A stretch of 64,000 nt of DNA from CAWFYI01 sp963820105 (lineage in GTDB: Bacteria; Patescibacteriota; Saccharimonadia; Saccharimonadales; UBA4665): the NCBI GenBank assembly GCA_963820105.1, contig CAWFYI010000001.1, forward strand, positions 744,001 through 808,000, read 5' to 3'. This document shows positions 34,182-42,208 of the stretch, piece by piece. Each line of letters opens with the position of its first letter. The first letter of the stretch is position 1. The position numbers and the translations under genes were made by a program. The notes below the pieces were generated by a model, which ran no database searches, had not been told where the DNA came from, and worked only from the letters and a program-made list of their open reading frames with translations.

Positions 34182-36329
34182 ATGAACGGTATAAGGCGCC
34201 GGGCCAGGCCCGGTCTTCACACAGCCGAAGGACGGCACGCCGGATTTGAGCGCTTCAGGCGCGTGCTGGTCTTGGGCATAGTATGTACCTTCTGTCTGAT
34301 CAATGGCGCAAATAGCATCGTATCGGCCGCTTCGCCTGCCAAGCAGGCCGAAAAAGTGGAGCCCGTGCCTACTCATGCGGCCTGCGCCCAGGTGACAGCC
34401 GGCCGGGCCCGTTGCCTGGCCGACGTATCTATCGGTAGTTTCAACGACCCCGCCCAGGCCGTGGCGCCGAATACCAGCGGCGGCTACGGACCGGCCGAGT
34501 TCCACACTGCCTACAGGCTGCCGTGTACTCCCGGCGGCCCGATAGCCAGCGTCTGCGCCGCTCCGGACAGTTTCGGGCCGCAGACCATAGCAATCGTCGA
34601 CGCCGGCAGCTACGGCGCCAGCGGCGCCCTGGAATCCGCATTACAAACCTACGACGATTATTACGGGCTGCCGGCTTGCACGGCCGCTAACGGTTGTCTG
34701 AACATAGTGAACCAATCCGGCGCCGCCTCTCCCCTGCCGCCAAACGTCAGCAGCGGCTGGAGCTCCGAGATCGCCCTGGACGTAGAGAGCGCCCATATGA
34801 TCTGCCAGACTTGCAAGATAGTGCTGGTCGAAGCCGATGACGATTACACGGACAGCCTGTCCGCCGCCGAAGTGACAGCCGCAAGCTTCTCGCCCATAGC
34901 TATTTCCAACAGTTGGGGCGCGGATGTCGACCAGACGGCGTATGACAATCCTTTCAAGCACAGCGGCATAGCAGTGGTAGCCGCCACCGGCGATAACGGC
35001 ACGCTCACCGGAGGCCAGAGCTGGCCGGCAGACATCCCGGAGGTAGTGTCGGCTGCCGGCAGTACGCTCCAGCTTAATACGGATAACACCTGGGCCGGCG
35101 AAACCCTATGGTCGGGCTCGGGGGGCGGCTGCAGCGTCAATTACACGGCGCCTTCCTGGCAGACTTCACGCGGCGACTGGGCCTCTCACGGCTGCGGTAA
35201 CGGCGGACGGGCCTTCGGCGACCTGGCGGCCGACGCTAATCCCAGTACCGGCGCGGCCATAGCAATCGGTTCTTCATGGTATATCATCGGCGGAACCTCT
35301 TTGTCGGCGCCTCTGATCGCATCCATGTACGCCCTGGCCAACGACCTGCCCTCGGGTACCGGCGCCGTCACCCTGCCTTACCAGAACGTTTCTTCGGCGA
35401 ACTCCCACGACATCACCTCCGGAAATGACTGCACCGGCGGCGGGCAACAGAATTGTACGGCATCAAACGGCTTCGACGTTCCCAGCGGCCTGGGGGCGCC
35501 CAACGGCCTGGGGCTGTTCCAATCCGGCTCGTCATCTTCAAGCTACACATCGCAGCTGACCGAGGGCGCAACCCTTTACACCAACCAGTCGCTAGGTTCC
35601 AGCACGACTAATCCAGCCTACAGGCTAATCATGCAGGGCGACGGGAATCTGGTCGTATACAACCACTCGAACAAACCTGTATGGCAGAGCGGCACTCACG
35701 GTTCAGGCGCCAACAAGCTGGTCGTGCAGGGTGACGGGAATCTGGTGCTCTACACCGCGGCCAATAAACCGGTTTGGAACTCCGAGACCACAGACGTAAT
35801 CAACAACGTGACCCGCGGGTCCGAAAAGCTCATCATGCAGGGCGACGGGAATCTGGTGCTCTATAACTACAGTCCGGGCGGCAGCAAGGCCGAGCCATCC
35901 TGGAGCACATATACCGGCAAGATCGACCGCGCGCCGAACGACCGATACAACACCACCTTCCTAACCCTAAACAAGGCAGGCTCTTCCCAGCCGTTCCTAT
36001 ACACGAACCAGGCCGTAGCCTCCAGCAGCACCGACCCGGCCTACAGGCTCATATTGCAAGGTGACGGGAATCTGGTCGTATACAACCACTCGAACAAACC
36101 TGTATGGCAGAGCGGCACCCACGGCTCGGGCGCCAGCAAATTGTTAGTGCAAGGTGATGGGAACCTGGTGCTCTATACCGCGGCGAACAAGCCGGTCTGG
36201 AATTCTCAGACCTTCGGCAATTACACCGTCGAGAAGCTGTTCATGCAGAGCGACGGAAATCTGGTGCTCTACGACACTAGCTCCGCGTTCGTACCGTTGT
36301 GGAGCAGCTATACGGGCCGCCTCCACTAA
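34182..36329 (+). CDS. Secreted sedolisin (S53) peptidase with C-terminal bulb-lectin domains
   Basis: 715 residues. A signal segment lies at about 27-48. Residues 95-440 are an S53-type serine-carboxyl peptidase: SEIALDVESAHMIC (catalytic Glu and Asp), ISNSWGAD (oxyanion Asp) and GGTSLSAP with the nucleophile Ser. The long inhibitory pro-domain of classical sedolisins is not seen. Residues 460-715 contain two bulb-type (B-)lectin domains, recognisable by repeated QGDGNLVxY mannose-binding motifs (six copies, one degenerate MQSDGNLVLY). The enzyme is probably exported and held to a glycan, perhaps the host cell surface. A TATAAT and an A-rich leader precede the ATG. Confidence 0.88.
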   Translation: MNGIRRRARPGLHTAEGRHAGFERFRRVLVLGIVCTFCLINGANSIVSAASPAKQAEKVEPVPTHAACAQVTAGRARCLADVSIGSFNDPAQAVAPNTSGGYGPAEFHTAYRLPCTPGGPIASVCAAPDSFGPQTIAIVDAGSYGASGALESALQTYDDYYGLPACTAANGCLNIVNQSGAASPLPPNVSSGWSSEIALDVESAHMICQTCKIVLVEADDDYTDSLSAAEVTAASFSPIAISNSWGADVDQTAYDNPFKHSGIAVVAATGDNGTLTGGQSWPADIPEVVSAAGSTLQLNTDNTWAGETLWSGSGGGCSVNYTAPSWQTSRGDWASHGCGNGGRAFGDLAADANPSTGAAIAIGSSWYIIGGTSLSAPLIASMYALANDLPSGTGAVTLPYQNVSSANSHDITSGNDCTGGGQQNCTASNGFDVPSGLGAPNGLGLFQSGSSSSSYTSQLTEGATLYTNQSLGSSTTNPAYRLIMQGDGNLVVYNHSNKPVWQSGTHGSGANKLVVQGDGNLVLYTAANKPVWNSETTDVINNVTRGSEKLIMQGDGNLVLYNYSPGGSKAEPSWSTYTGKIDRAPNDRYNTTFLTLNKAGSSQPFLYTNQAVASSSTDPAYRLILQGDGNLVVYNHSNKPVWQSGTHGSGASKLLVQGDGNLVLYTAANKPVWNSQTFGNYTVEKLFMQSDGNLVLYDTSSAFVPLWSSYTGRLH

Positions 36330-36393
36330 TAATCGCGCCGCCTGGATCCCTGCCGTTTCAAGCCCGGCCGCATAGTTGTTATACTGGAAACCT

Positions 36394-37245
36394 ATGGGAG
36401 AAATCTGGCCGGGCATAGGATCTTGGATAAGCGATAACGACTCCTTGATACTGTCGATCGCGCTCATCCTGCTGGGCGCCTGGGTGGTCGTGCGTTTCGG
36501 CAGCATAGCCATCAGGAAGACGGTCGTGAATGGCATCCGGCCGCACGCGCACAAGACCAGGGCCGAAGAGATGAAGCGCGAAGAGACGGTCATCCAGATA
36601 GTAGCCGGCGCCTTGAACATAATAACCTGGCCTCTGGCCCTGATACTTATCATCGCCCAGTTGGGAGTTAACGTCGGTCCGCTCATAGCCGGCGCTGGTG
36701 TGATCGGTGTGGCGCTTGGTTTTGGAGCCCAGAGCCTGGTCAAAGACGTAATTTCAGGTTTGTTCATCATCGCCGAGAACCAGTACGGCGTCGGCGACGT
36801 AATCGATCTGAGCGGTACGACAGGCCAGGTCGAACACATAACCCTCCGCTCCACGGTCTTGCGCGATTTGGACGGGGTCGTCCATCACGTACCCAACGGA
36901 TCGATAGAAAAAGCCTCGAATTACTCAAGCGAGCACTCAGGCATCAACCTCAACATAGGCGTAAGCTATGACAGCGACCTGGACCGCGTGATAAAAGTCG
37001 TTAACGAAGTCGGTAAAGCGCTGGCCAAAGACTCCAAATGGGCGGACGACATACTCGAAACGCCGGCCTTCATGCGCGTGGACGATCTGGGCGACAGCGC
37101 CATAGATATCAAGATAACCGGCAGTGTCAAACCCCTTAAACAGTGGGACGTCACCGGCGAACTGCGCAAGCGGCTCAAGATAGCCTTTGACAAGGAAGGC
37201 ATCGAGATACCCTTCCCCCAGCGTGTCGTACACCAGGCGAAATAG
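36394..37245 (+). CDS. mscS: Small-conductance mechanosensitive channel, MscS family
   Basis: 283 residues from ATG 36394 (a TTG 18 nt earlier is less likely). Three membrane helices: about 16-36, 75-96 and the pore-lining TM3 (about 101-130) with the Gly/Ala pattern IAGAGVIGVALGFGAQSLVKD. The beta domain has the family motif VGDVIDLSGTTGQVEHITLRST and VPNGSIEKASNYS. MscS opens under membrane tension to release solutes. It lies 64 nt downstream of the sedolisin gene and converges on the oxidoreductase gene. Confidence 0.95.
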   Translation: MGEIWPGIGSWISDNDSLILSIALILLGAWVVVRFGSIAIRKTVVNGIRPHAHKTRAEEMKREETVIQIVAGALNIITWPLALILIIAQLGVNVGPLIAGAGVIGVALGFGAQSLVKDVISGLFIIAENQYGVGDVIDLSGTTGQVEHITLRSTVLRDLDGVVHHVPNGSIEKASNYSSEHSGINLNIGVSYDSDLDRVIKVVNEVGKALAKDSKWADDILETPAFMRVDDLGDSAIDIKITGSVKPLKQWDVTGELRKRLKIAFDKEGIEIPFPQRVVHQAK

Positions 37246-37250
37246 CACTA

Positions 37251-37883
37251 TCAAGTACGGGTTACGAAGGGCGCCCTGCATGAATATGTGTCATCGTCTA
37301 TCAGATCGAGCATGCTCAGTGCCACCGAATGGCGGTTGACGGTCGCCCACGGCGCCGGCCTGTGCGAACTTAGCTTGAAACCCTTCGCGTCCCCGCGTTC
37401 GTTCATGATTGGCGAGCGTACCACGCTCCAGTCCAAGCCGCTCTGCTCCAATAGCCTGATGTGGCGCTCTCCATCTGCCAATATCTTGCGCGGCGGCGTG
37501 AATTTTATAGCCATATGGGTCATCCTGTGCATGAATCCAAGTTTATCGCCCTCTGCTCTGGCATCTGCCCCCGTCAAGGAGATAATGCGCCGCACTCCGT
37601 TATCCTGCATGACGGGAATTATATTGGCCATACCGGAACTGACTATATCCTTGCTTTTGGTGCCCCAGCTGCCCAGCGCGCTTATCACCACATCCGCGCC
37701 CTTCACGGCCCTGCCTACGTCCTTAGGCTTATGGATGTCGCCCTGCACTATCTTCAACTTAGGGTCATCAGTAAACTCCGGCGGATGATGCACGAAGGCA
37801 GTCACTTCGTACCCGGCGGCCAGCGCGCCCTCGGCCACCAAATGACCGACCTTGCCGCCAGCGCCGAATATAGTAATCCTCAT
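37251..37883 (-). CDS. NAD(P)-binding NmrA/SDR-like protein
   Basis: 210 residues with the Rossmann start MRITIFGAGGKVGHLVAEGAL (G-x-G-x-x-G), GADVVISALG at strand 4 and IISLTGADARAEGDK in place of the Ser of classical SDRs. It matches atypical SDRs of the NmrA/BVR-B group, often sensors or reductases acting on flavins. No partner gene indicates the substrate. Confidence 0.85.
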   Translation of the reverse strand: MRITIFGAGGKVGHLVAEGALAAGYEVTAFVHHPPEFTDDPKLKIVQGDIHKPKDVGRAVKGADVVISALGSWGTKSKDIVSSGMANIIPVMQDNGVRRIISLTGADARAEGDKLGFMHRMTHMAIKFTPPRKILADGERHIRLLEQSGLDWSVVRSPIMNERGDAKGFKLSSHRPAPWATVNRHSVALSMLDLIDDDTYSCRAPFVTRT

Positions 37884-38015
37884 ATGCTAATGATAGCAAA
37901 ATCATGGAGGGGAAAGATTAAACCCTGCCGCTTGCTAGGGCTTGCTTTTTTTAGGCATCTATGCTAATATGCGACCAGAGTTACAAAAACAAAAATCAAA
38001 AATACAATCAAAACC

Positions 38016-39512
38016 ATGGAATCAAAAAATAAGACCGAGAAACCTGATCAAGACCAAGTCACAGTGGGTTCGACTAAGCTCGCCTCTGCAAACGATAAAA
38101 AAAGAAGGTTAAAGGTTTACGGTAGCATAGCTACTGCCTTGATATTCGGCGTAATCGGTTCGTATATGCTTCTATCAAGCCATGCTGCCCCGCCCAAACT
38201 GCGATATTTTACATCACTGAACAGCAATAACCGCACTCTTAGCGTCAATGAGGCGGTGGTTACAAACATACCCAACTCTGGCAACCCCGCCTACAGGCTC
38301 ATAATGCAAGGCGACGGTAATTTAGTGGTATACAACGCGGCTACCAAGCCGATCTGGCAAAGTGGCACGCACGGAACAGGATCCAACAACCGGTTGGTCA
38401 TGCAAGGCGATGGGAATCTGGTGGTTTATACCTCGGCGAATAGGCCCGTATGGAACTCCGCAACTAGCGGTGCAGGCTCCAACTTAAAGCTACTTATGCA
38501 GGGCGACGGGAACGTAGTCCTTTATACTGATTCTACAGATCCACTGCCTATCTGGAGTACATATACAGGGGTGATTGCCCATAATTATTCGACTACCACC
38601 CAACTGGTAACGGGGCAGACTTTGTACACTAACCAGATCCTGGGCTCAAGTCCGACCAACCCCGCCTACAGGCTCATAATGCAAGGCGACGGTAATTTAG
38701 TGGTATACAACGCGGCTACCAAGCCGATCTGGCAAAGTGGCACGCACGGAACAGGATCCAACAACCGGTTGGTCATGCAAGGCGATGGGAATCTGGTGGT
38801 TTATACCTCGGCGAATAGGCCCGTATGGAACTCCGCAACTAGCGGTGCAGGCTCCAACTTAAAGCTACTTATGCAGGGCGACGGGAACGCAGTCCTTTAT
38901 AAGCTCTCTAGTAATGACGATAAGCTCACTCCGCTGTGGAGCACTTACACGGGCCGCCTTCCAGCTCCAGTCGTTGGGCAGTCAATCGCCGTCAAATTCA
39001 ATGGCTATTACTGCGGCGGAAGTATATATCCTGGCTACCACTTCTACCAGGCACAGTCCAGTCCGCCCAAACCTAATGATAGGACCACCTCGGGCTGTTC
39101 CGGCGGAACCATCGGCTACATATTACCTACCCAGACGGAAGGCAGTGTTCCCCTGTATTACACCAGGCCCACCAGCCTCACCCGCAAAAACACGTTCCTG
39201 ACCACCAACTATGACCAGGCCGTACACACCATCGGGACACCCCAAGGCCAAGATAATGCCTGTTTCACGCAGAACTCTACTTGCAAGCCGGAAGTAATCG
39301 GCTATGTCCAGACATCGACTAAACCGGACACCGTGCCCCTATATGGCGTCTACTCTGCCGACAGCCAGACCTTCTACTTTACGACCAGTGAGGCCGAATA
39401 CAATACCGTACTTTACAACATTCAAAAACCCGGAATCTATCATGGGTGGCCGCTTGGCATCGTGGCCCATGTCTATACTAAGGCCCAAGTGGGCGGCAAG
39501 CCTGCCTGGTAG
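38016..39512 (+). CDS. Membrane-anchored lectin protein with DUF5648-like C-terminal domain
   Basis: 498 residues. A basic N-terminus and membrane segment (about 33-56) anchor or export it. Two B-lectin domains (about 65-190 and 200-315) each carry three QGDGN-type motifs; they are almost identical at DNA level (see the repeat entry). The C-terminal part (about 325-498) has two units of the form PLYYTRP/PLYGVYS...TFYFTTSEAEY, resembling DUF5648, common on secreted hydrolases and adhesins. Likely a surface glycan-binding protein. The leader is A-rich (CAAAAACAAAAATCAAAAATAC) without a Shine-Dalgarno sequence. Confidence 0.8.
   Translation: MESKNKTEKPDQDQVTVGSTKLASANDKKRRLKVYGSIATALIFGVIGSYMLLSSHAAPPKLRYFTSLNSNNRTLSVNEAVVTNIPNSGNPAYRLIMQGDGNLVVYNAATKPIWQSGTHGTGSNNRLVMQGDGNLVVYTSANRPVWNSATSGAGSNLKLLMQGDGNVVLYTDSTDPLPIWSTYTGVIAHNYSTTTQLVTGQTLYTNQILGSSPTNPAYRLIMQGDGNLVVYNAATKPIWQSGTHGTGSNNRLVMQGDGNLVVYTSANRPVWNSATSGAGSNLKLLMQGDGNAVLYKLSSNDDKLTPLWSTYTGRLPAPVVGQSIAVKFNGYYCGGSIYPGYHFYQAQSSPPKPNDRTTSGCSGGTIGYILPTQTEGSVPLYYTRPTSLTRKNTFLTTNYDQAVHTIGTPQGQDNACFTQNSTCKPEVIGYVQTSTKPDTVPLYGVYSADSQTFYFTTSEAEYNTVLYNIQKPGIYHGWPLGIVAHVYTKAQVGGKPAW
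38282..38902 (+). repeat. Near-perfect in-frame duplication of the lectin domain
   Basis: 38282-38527 and 38657-38902 are direct repeats with a 375-nt (125-codon) offset. They are identical over at least 230 nt and differ first at 38515/38890 (T versus C). Such identity, including synonymous sites, means a recent duplication or ongoing gene conversion. Confidence 0.9.
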
Positions 39513-39543
39513 GAATAACCGCGTAGTGGCTAGTTGTCCCTGG

Positions 39544-40017
39544 CTAGATCGAGCGGCCGATTTCTACCAGCTTGTCGATCACAGCCTGGCCGCTGAGCCG
39601 CGATAAATCTACGCCGTTGGCATGGGCGCCAACCAGTCCCAGCAACAGGTTCTTCGCCAGATGCGCGTCGCGCGAGCGCAGGAGCGTCAGGGGCGCAGGA
39701 TTCTTGTCCATGCCTTTTACCTCTATTTTCAGCGTGGATAGGAAGGTCACCGAGTCCACGGTTACGTGATTAATACGTGCAATCGGTACCGAGACCGTCT
39801 GGCTTGTGCCGAAAAAGTGCCGGTAGATGATGTCGACTTTGTTGTAATCGATTATCAAAGTATTCGGAAACGGGTCGAATGGGAACACCGTGTTGCACTT
39901 CAGGAGTACTTGGTTTGCTTGTTCCAGCAACGTATCCAGCTGCGACAGCGCCACTATGTCGAGCTGTTGATGTATCGGTTGCCGCCCGCCATCGCCGTCG
40001 CCATCCATGATGGCCAC
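39544..40017 (-). CDS. Hypothetical soluble protein
   Basis: 157 residues (or 154 from the ATG at 40008). The sequence alternates strands and ends in helices (LARSKD-like basic patch, LAKNLLLGLVGAHANGVDLSRL), vaguely like a PH-type fold: FPFDPFPNTLIIDYNKVDIIYRHFF, then VSVPIARINHVTVDS and STLKIEVKGM. No signal peptide. It lies just beyond the last unit of the cassette array on the same strand but has no tRNA-like repeat before it, so it is probably chromosomal backbone. Confidence 0.6.
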   Translation of the reverse strand: MAIMDGDGDGGRQPIHQQLDIVALSQLDTLLEQANQVLLKCNTVFPFDPFPNTLIIDYNKVDIIYRHFFGTSQTVSVPIARINHVTVDSVTFLSTLKIEVKGMDKNPAPLTLLRSRDAHLAKNLLLGLVGAHANGVDLSRLSGQAVIDKLVEIGRSI

Positions 40018-40037
40018 ATTATAGCACCGCCATGTCC

Positions 40038-40205
40038 TTAAAAGTCTTTGTAGGTTTTTTCTGAACGGCGTTCAATCGCCAAAATCTTTATAACGGTGTC
40101 TCGTTGGCCTTGTTGATAAATAATTCTTAACCGGCCTTTGCGGACCCTGTAAATATCCTGATGGCCCTTTAATTTTGCGATCTGCAGATCTTTTGTGCCG
40201 GTCAT
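40038..40205 (-). CDS. Short RelE/ParE-type toxin, N-terminally truncated
   Basis: 55 residues from ATG 40205; a TGA lies directly upstream in frame, so it cannot be longer. It matches the C-terminal two-thirds of RelE/ParE toxins: KLKGHQDIYRVRKGRLRIIY and VIKILAIERRSEKTYKDF, including the conserved Arg residues. The N-terminal helical hairpin (about 30 residues) is missing. It follows the ParD-like antitoxin by 10 nt, the usual antitoxin-toxin order. Either a minimal toxin or a decayed one. Confidence 0.75.
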   Translation of the reverse strand: MTGTKDLQIAKLKGHQDIYRVRKGRLRIIYQQGQRDTVIKILAIERRSEKTYKDF

Positions 40206-40215
40206 TCAGAACAGA

Positions 40216-40446
40216 TTAAAGGCGCTTGAGTAGTTCGTCAATGTCTACGCCGCCTTTTTTAATCTCGGTAAAATCAGACACCAGTTCCCACCGCTCCTGG
40301 CCGGTGCGGAGCTTGCGCAGGATGGAGTCACGGATGTAGTCGCTGCGGGTAGCGTATTCACCCTTGGTAGCCTTATCCATCTCGTTGACCAGCTCCTTGG
40401 GCAGGGATATATTAATCGTCCTAGTATTAGCAGATAATTTACTCAT
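40216..40446 (-). CDS. ParD/CopG-type ribbon-helix-helix antitoxin
   Basis: 76 residues. The N-terminal ribbon-helix-helix is clear: TRTINISLPKELVNEMDKA, then YATRSDYIRDSILRKLR; the C-terminal helix, ending DIDELLKRL, would wrap the toxin. TACAAT lies 6 nt before the ATG, implying a leaderless mRNA. It is the last unit of the array, directly behind repeat 40477-40512. Confidence 0.88.
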   Translation of the reverse strand: MSKLSANTRTINISLPKELVNEMDKATKGEYATRSDYIRDSILRKLRTGQERWELVSDFTEIKKGGVDIDELLKRL

Positions 40447-40476
40447 ACAATAATTGTATGTTATATGTCGAGTATT

Positions 40477-40512
40477 TGGCGGGCCGTGGCGGCCGAGCAG
40501 GTTTGGAACTAT
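40477..40512 (-). repeat. tRNA-3'-end-like repeat J5
   Basis: On the minus strand it reads AGTTCCAAACC (T-loop consensus GTTCNANNC), GC-rich spacer, then CGGCCCGCCA. The TAG stop of the preceding gene overlaps its first bases. GGCCG-TGG-CGGCC gives a local hairpin. It is followed by AATACTCGACA and the ParD gene. Confidence 0.8.
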
Positions 40513-40991
40513 CTTGCTTCTGCGGTTGATTCAGGCTGTACAGGTTCAAAATATAATCTTACAGTCTGGCAATGCGCGCGGTACAAAGACCGTATATCCA
40601 TCCATCCGGTTTCCCTGCCATCTTCTGGTTTTACGCCAACCGTAGCAACGTCTTCATAGTCGTCAATTTCTACGAATAATTCTCCTTCGCCAAGAACAAT
40701 CCGTTCGCCAACCTCAGGAGTTGTGGGCTTAACGTTATGGCTAAGATCTCCGATGTGGTACGATTCACGAGCCGCAGTAACTTCTACCAACAAACGACCC
40801 GCCATACCGACAGGCGCATCTTCGAATGCCGCGTATTCCTCTGGAAGGTCTGCTTCTAATTCATCGAGCGAACGAGCAAAAAAACCGCCAGTTTGAATAT
40901 GCACTGCGCCATAGCGATCGGTTCTTCTTTCACCTCTCGTCCAATTCAGCTCACCTTCTGCTAATAGCTGGCCAGGCCCAAATTCTGTCAT
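40509..40991 (-). CDS. Array unit 5: hypothetical protein
   Basis: 160 residues, acidic, no membrane segment. Strand-rich sequence with YGAVHIQTGGFF, AGRLLVEVTA and GEGELFVEIDDYEDVATVGVK; no family recognised. It has its own promoter (TGGACA, 17 nt, TATCAT) directly after repeat J4, and ATG 7 nt after the -10 box, so the mRNA should be leaderless. Its stop codon is created by the first bases of the next repeat, so gene and repeat form one unit. Confidence 0.75.
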   Translation of the reverse strand: MTEFGPGQLLAEGELNWTRGERRTDRYGAVHIQTGGFFARSLDELEADLPEEYAAFEDAPVGMAGRLLVEVTAARESYHIGDLSHNVKPTTPEVGERIVLGEGELFVEIDDYEDVATVGVKPEDGRETGWMDIRSLYRAHCQTVRLYFEPVQPESTAEAR

Positions 40992-41029
40992 AAACTAAAT
41001 GATACCACAAAAATGATATTATGTCCACT

Positions 41030-41064
41030 TGGCGGGGCGTGGCGGAAGAGGCCTGGAGCTATTT
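41030..41064 (-). repeat. tRNA-3'-end-like repeat J4 with promoter
   Basis: Minus strand: AGCTCCAGGCC, then CTCTTCCGCCACG, then CCCCGCCA. AG follows, then TGGACA, a 17-nt spacer, TATCAT, 7 nt and the ATG of unit 5. Confidence 0.8.
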
Positions 41065-41068
41065 CGTT

Positions 41069-41731
41069 TTAAATCTGTTGCCCAAATTCAGGAGTGACAC
41101 CATCACCCTCCATCAATTCCATAGGTAAAGTGGGTACGGAAGCAAGCCGATCTATCGTCATATTACTTATATAGCTCTGGTTATCAGCTAGTGAAGTAAT
41201 CCTTAAGTATTCCTGTAGATTTGTGTCTGTAAGTGGAACATATCCGTCAGTTATTAAAGATTGTGCAAGCGGATTATCATTTTCCACTTTTGAGCTGTAT
41301 CGGTCGTTCACTTGGTATAAGTAGCCTTCTTTCCCCAAAAATTGGGCAAACGTTAAGTCAACCAGAAATGCTTTATCCTCTACGGTAACTACGTTAAAAG
41401 CATGCCGGAATGCTTAAGCTATCGGACCGCCAGCTGCTTCGTGCAGCGCCTGTACTTGGTATTGTTGACTATCGGCAGTAAAGCTTTCCCTTTTGCTTTG
41501 GTCACGAACTACATAAGTAAGGATATCTGGCGCAATGTTACAGTCGCCCCAACTTCTCTCAGACCTTGGACTGGACAACCCTTTTTGGGCCCAACCCTGC
41601 TCAAATCTGTCTATGATTGCTTCTAGGTGGGCTTGGGGTTCCGAGACTTTCTCGGGTGAAGGTATAACGCCCTTTGGTATTTTTAACTTTGTTTTTAGTG
41701 TTTTTAATTTACCCTTTATTTCAGGAGACAT
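41069..41731 (-). pseudogene. Array unit 4: transglutaminase/papain-fold-like protein split by an in-frame TAA
   Basis: Two open parts lie in the same frame, separated by one TAA at 41414-41416 (GPIA-stop-AFRHAFNVV). Together they make about 220 codons. The first part holds SWGDCNIAPDIL (possible catalytic Cys), the second RHAFNVVTVEDKAFLVDLTFAQFLG (His and Asp), which is the Cys-His-Asp order of transglutaminase-like enzymes and matches the protein at 21312-21794. With the stop between Cys and His, the enzyme would be dead unless the stop is read through or is a sequence error. The promoter is TGGACA, 17 nt, TAGTAT, with ATG 6 nt later. Confidence 0.65.
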
Positions 41732-41768
41732 AACAACATACTACCATAAAAGTAGTATTTTGTCCACT

Positions 41769-41803
41769 TGGCGGGTCGTGGAGTCGGATTTTCGAACTAT
41801 CAG
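41769..41803 (-). repeat. tRNA-3'-end-like repeat J3 with promoter
   Basis: Minus strand: AGTTCGAAAATCC (best T-loop match of the set), GACTCCACG, then ACCCGCCA. AG follows, then TGGACA, 17 nt, TAGTAT and the ATG of unit 4. Confidence 0.8.
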
Positions 41804-41816
41804 TTAAGCAACCAGC

Positions 41817-42140
41817 CTATTTAAAGTCTACAGGTACGGCACTTACGATAGTTAATTCATCCCTTATTTTGTAGGCATTAAAGACCATTGCTATCTGGGC
41901 AGCTATAAGGGTAGCTACTCCAACCGCCGCCTTCAGGGTATCAGGTTGTGGCTCTACGCCTACGATATCGCAGGTTTCATCGAGTTTCTGGACTTGATCA
42001 GATTGTGTGATACCCGCCCATTCCAAAACTTGTATTTCTTCTTCTGATAGTGCGGGCATGACAGTAGCGAAAGCTTCGCCATCCAATACACCGATACCTG
42101 TCTGGCTATCAAGTTTAGGTTCTCTTTGATCTATTGCCAT
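41817..42140 (-). CDS. Array unit 3: hypothetical protein with a hydrophobic segment
   Basis: 107 residues, acidic N-terminal half, a helical segment AAVGVATLIAAQIAMVFNAY (about 71-90) that could be membrane-active, and a short tail. No family recognised. The pattern of a small acidic peptide with an Ala-rich hydrophobic helix recalls bacteriocin-like or RiPP precursors, but this is only an impression. The promoter is the strongest of the array: TTGACT, 17 nt, TATAAT, with ATG 8 nt later. Confidence 0.65.
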   Translation of the reverse strand: MAIDQREPKLDSQTGIGVLDGEAFATVMPALSEEEIQVLEWAGITQSDQVQKLDETCDIVGVEPQPDTLKAAVGVATLIAAQIAMVFNAYKIRDELTIVSAVPVDFK

Positions 42141-42179
42141 AATAACACATTATATAACTATATGTTGAACCAGTCAAAC

Positions 42180-42208
42180 TGGCGGGCCGCGGTGACGCAA
42201 GCGTGAGT
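42180..42208 (-). repeat. tRNA-3'-end-like repeat J2 with promoter
   Basis: Minus strand: ACGCTTGCGTCACCGCGG, then CCCGCCA; the T-loop-like part is the most decayed of the set. GT follows, then TTGACT, 17 nt, TATAAT and the ATG of unit 3. Confidence 0.7.
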
